NCBI RefSeq assembly: GCF_000499385.1
Contig: NW_013651739.1
Span: forward strand, 60,154 to 124,153
From: Eimeria necatrix
Taxonomy: Eukaryota; Apicomplexa; Conoidasida; Eucoccidiorida; Eimeriidae
Reading direction: 5' to 3'
DNA: 64,000 bases
A program made the translations under genes and the position numbers. Shown here one piece after another: positions 61,237-64,000 of the stretch; positions within the stretch are counted from its first letter, which is position 1; each line of letters starts with the position of its first letter. The notes below the pieces were generated by a model that worked only from the letters and a program-made list of their open reading frames with translations, searched no databases and was not told where the DNA came from.

Positions 61237-61459
61237 AGCAGCTGCTGCTGCAGCAGCTGCTGCTGCTGCTGATCTGGGGGCTGACGGGACGGCCATTGAG
61301 ACTGTGGGCGGATGAGGGATCAAGCCGGACTACCCTAAACCCTACACCCGGTCTAGGGTTTAGGGTTTAGGGTTTAGGGTTTAGGGTTAGTGAGAGCAGC
61401 AGCAGCAGGGGCGCGAAGAAGCCCGAAGAGCCGCGAGAAAGAGAGGGAAGCAAAAAGAG

Positions 61460-61500
<41 letters not shown>

Positions 61501-61711
61501 TGAGAAGAAAGCGACAAGTGAGGAAGCAAACAAACAAAGGAGAGATTAAAATAGTTGAAGCAGCAAAAGAAGAGCAGCAGACCAATTGAGGCCCACGGAA
61601 GCAAAGACAGAAGCAGCAGCAAATAGAAGAAAGGGACAGCAGCAGCAAGAAATAAAATAAAAAAACGAAAAAAAGAGACACAGACACGAAGCACAGCATC
61701 AGCAGCAACAG

Positions 61712-61752
<41 letters not shown>

Positions 61753-61949
61753 GCAGCAGAGCTATGCAAACCTGCGCCACCTGCCACCCAGGCACGGGAC
61801 AGTCTCCTGCTGCTGCTGCTGCTATCTCTTCAGGCAGCAGCAAAACCCGCAGAGACCCCTGGCTGTCGATTTGCTGCTGCAGCTGCTGCAGCAACTTGCT
61901 GAGGCGGTCCCACCGCATGTTCTTGCACTCCGCGTGAAAATCAAACCTG

Positions 61950-62008
<59 letters not shown>

Positions 62009-62288
62009 ACGCGAGCGATTTCCGCCTTTTCGTGCCTCTGCGCTTGCATGCAACGCGTGCTTCTCCTGCAGCAGTTGCAGCAGCAGTGCTGCTTTTAGTA
62101 CTGCTGCTGCCCCTGCAGCAGCTGCAGCAGCAGCTGCTGTTGCTGCAGCTGCAGCAGCTGCAGCAGCTGCAGCAGCAGTTGCTGCCACCTCTCGTGCCGG
62201 TGCTGCCTCTGCCGGCCCTCACCAGGTGTGGCTGACATTCTCAATATGCTGAAGAACTGCTTCCATCTTGTCTCCCAAGGTCTGCAGC

Positions 62289-62327
<39 letters not shown>

Positions 62328-62486
62328 AAGAAAGAGCTCCAATGAGGCGCCACAGCAGCTGCAGCACTTGCTGCTGCTGCTTGTCCCTGCAAGGCTGGCT
62401 GCTGCTGCTGCTGCTTCCCACAGCTAATGGTGCGCTGGAGTGCAAAGGGGCTGCAGCACCGGCAGCAGCAGCAACAACAGGCACTG

Positions 62487-62517
<31 letters not shown>

Positions 62518-62639
62518 TGCTGCTGCTGCTGAAAAGAGACAGCCTCACTCTCTGCCAGCCCTTTTTGTCCACCAAGTTAACTGCTTCCACCGTGCCATAG
62601 CGCCTGCAACAAGATCCCACGCCTGCAGCTAAAATCCGT

Positions 62640-62679
<40 letters not shown>

Positions 62680-63000
62680 TGCAGCAGCAGCAGCAACTCA
62701 CGCGACTAGCGAGGAAAAGTGGCGCTTTGCTGCAGCCTCATGGTCTTGCTCTGAGGCCTCCAAGCGGGAGGGGGGACACCAGCTGCAGCAAATGCAGCAG
62801 AGACAAGAGACGCAATCTTTTGCTGCTGCAAGCTGCTGCTGCCTGTGGGGAGCAGCAGCAGCAGCAGCAGCAGCAGCTGCTGCTGCTGCAGCAGCAACCG
62901 GCCCTTCAAGACCGTGCTTTTTGTTAGTTTTAACCGCTTCCAAAAGACCACACTCTTCCTACTGCTGCCGCAGATGCTGCTGCTGCTGGTGCTCCTCTTT

Positions 63001-63062
<62 letters not shown>

Positions 63063-63220
63063 AGATTTTTACCTCAGCGTCGGAGGCTGCTGCCACAAAA
63101 GAGGTATGGAGCCCCTTATCTGAACATAGCTCTGGATGTCCAGTCTCCAGCTGCGTCTGCAGGTGTTGCTGCTGCTGCTGCTGTTCCTGCTGCTGCTGCT
63201 GTCGCTGCTGCTGCTGCTGC

Positions 63221-63251
<31 letters not shown>

Positions 63252-63343
63252 CGGCATCCTGGCCGGGGAAATGTAAGACGGCAGCAAGTCGTGGTAGTAG
63301 TGCAGCAGCAGCTGCTCCGTCTCTACGAAGTTGGAGGCGTCTC
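59597..63343 (-). CDS. SAC1: SAC1-type phosphoinositide 4-phosphatase, N-terminus beyond window
   Basis: Seven exons with fully consistent phases: 63343-63073, 62842-62702, 62603-62549, 62281-62223, 61946-61772, 61159-60672, 60431-59597. Conserved blocks in order: SNFVETEQLLLHYY; SYVQIRGSIPLLW; KRHFSSLVA joined to RYGTVEAVNLVDKKGW; FDFHAECKNMRWDRLSKLL; catalytic RTNCVDCLDRT (Cys codon 61123-61121, CX5R); ALKTDFTKTGKRS; and RYFLNCFSDGFKED. Two hydrophobic segments follow (near [11 protein letters not shown] and LLTLLQLCCCFFCLLF), as in ER/Golgi-anchored SAC1. The C-terminus adds about 80 Gln-rich residues. It should hydrolyse PI4P on ER/Golgi membranes. The first roughly 150-180 residues of a typical SAC domain are missing, probably encoded past 64000 beyond a repeat-filled intron. 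Confidence 0.92.
61333..61390. repeat. Head-to-head telomere-like heptamers in SAC1 intron
   Basis: CCCTAAACCCTA at 61333-61345, then ACCCGGT, then five TTTAGGG units at 61353-61390. The two orientations face each other, making an inverted repeat. They lie in the intron between SAC1 exons 61946-61772 and 61159-60672. Confidence 0.92.
63003..63062. repeat. Uninterrupted (CTG)20 tract
   Basis: About 20 perfect CTG units within the SAC1 intron between exons 63343-63073 and 62842-62702, ending about 10 bases from the splice donor. It is transcribed as CAG on the SAC1 strand. Confidence 0.92.
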
Positions 63344-63516
63344 CTGCAAGCAGCAGCAGCAGCAGCAAACGGCGCAGCAAGAATAGCAGCAGCAGCAGCA
63401 GCAGCCACTGCAGCAGCAGCAGCAGCAGCAACCACTGCTGCAGCAGCAGCAGCAGGTCGAGGCAGGCCCCACAACAAAACAGCAGCAGACTTCAAAAGCT
63501 GCCTAAGCCCAGCTGC

Positions 63517-63600
63517 GGGTTTAGGGTTTAGGGTTTAGGGTTTAGGGTTTAGGGTTTAGGGTTTAGGGTTTAGGGTTTAGGGTTTAGGGTTTAGGGTTTA
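63517..63600 (+). repeat. Telomere-like array, 12 copies of GGGTTTA
   Basis: Eighty-four bases of perfect heptamer repeat, upstream of the first SAC1 exon seen. Sequence continues for 400 bases beyond it, so it is internal rather than a chromosome end. Confidence 0.95.
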
Positions 63601-64000
63601 AGGAAAAACTGGAGACAAGAAGCTTTTGAAAAGCGGCAGCAAAGGGGACAAAAGAAGCAGCAAAAGGAGCAGCAAAAGGAGACAAAAGCAGCAGCAAAAG
63701 GAGCAGCAAAAGGAGACAAACGCAGCAGCAAAAAGAGCAGCAAAGGAGAAGAAAGGAGCAGCAAAAGGAGACAAAAGCAGCAGCAAAAGGAGCAGCAAAG
63801 GAGACAAAAGCAGCAGCAAAAAAAGCAGCAAAAGGGGACAAAAGCAGCAGCAAGAGGAGACAAAAGGAGCAGCAAAAGGAGCAGCAAAAGGAGCAGCAAA
63901 GGAGACAAAAGGAGCAACAAAAGGAGCAGCAAAAGGAGAAAAAGGAGCAGCAAAAGGAGAAAAAGGAGCAGCAAACGGAGCAGCAAAAGGAGAAAAAGGA
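63601..64000 (+). repeat. Purine-only low-complexity repeat (GGAGCAGCAAAA family)
   Basis: About 400 bases built from GGAGCAGCAAAAGGAGACAA-like units, almost without T. It is probably intronic to the SAC1-like gene and continues past the window. A similar purine-rich stretch lies at about 61390-61700 in another intron of the same gene. Confidence 0.85.

Noticed and set aside
63517..63600. Possible chromosome end
   Set aside because: Non-telomeric sequence continues for 400 bases and SAC1 exons lie on the other side; Eimeria is known to have interstitial heptamers.
3100..64000. CRISPR-like arrays suggested by regular repeats
   Set aside because: Units are simple triplets or short satellites with no unique spacers, in a eukaryotic genome.

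Overview
The window looks like nuclear DNA of a coccidian apicomplexan, most probably Eimeria. It is saturated with CAG/CTG triplet tracts that are read as poly-Ala, poly-Gln, poly-Ser, poly-Leu or poly-Cys depending on frame. It carries internal AAACCCT/AGGGTTT telomere-like heptamers, short GT-AG introns, and genes whose conserved domains are broken up by homopolymer inserts. Eimeria chromosomes are known to alternate repeat-rich and repeat-poor segments, and that alternation is visible here. Repeat-rich parts are about 3.1-8.1, 10-28.5, 45.2-54.9 and 59.2-64 kb. Repeat-poor parts are about 1-3, 8.1-9.6, 28.5-30.2, 33.5-44.9 and 55-59 kb.

Layout. 1-1104 (-): last-exon-like block of an unrecognised single-pass membrane protein that runs off the left edge. 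3641-6820 (-): large histidine-acid-phosphatase-like protein. 10314-22433 (-): PERK-type eIF2-alpha kinase with luminal sensor, membrane segment and kinase domain split by a very long insert; about 13 exons could be placed, nearly all with matching phases. 23892-28494 (+): multi-exon helical-repeat protein resembling the HPR/RAP organelle RNA-binding class. 30931-32789 (+) and 33103-33346 (+): weaker exon-like blocks. 36687-39228 and 40860-43447 (+): tandem paralogues, each a signal-peptide exon followed by a large exon with four cysteine-rich modules. 44935-54338 (-): DDB1. 59597-63343 (-): SAC1-type phosphoinositide phosphatase whose N-terminus lies beyond the right edge.

No operon-like co-function is implied. 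The kinase (ER stress), SAC1 (ER/Golgi PI4P) and DDB1 (CUL4 ubiquitin ligase) are conserved housekeeping genes. The cysteine-rich pair is the most lineage-specific and least explained coding content. Non-coding highlights are three long perfect hairpins, a recurrent 14-bp GGTGT-N4-ACACC motif that ignores reading frame, telomere-like arrays inside introns, GGGGGCCCCC blocks and CTAG/AGCT palindromic satellites. I saw no tRNA, rRNA, CRISPR array or transposase. Exon calls come from reading splice signals and phases by eye, with no transcript data.
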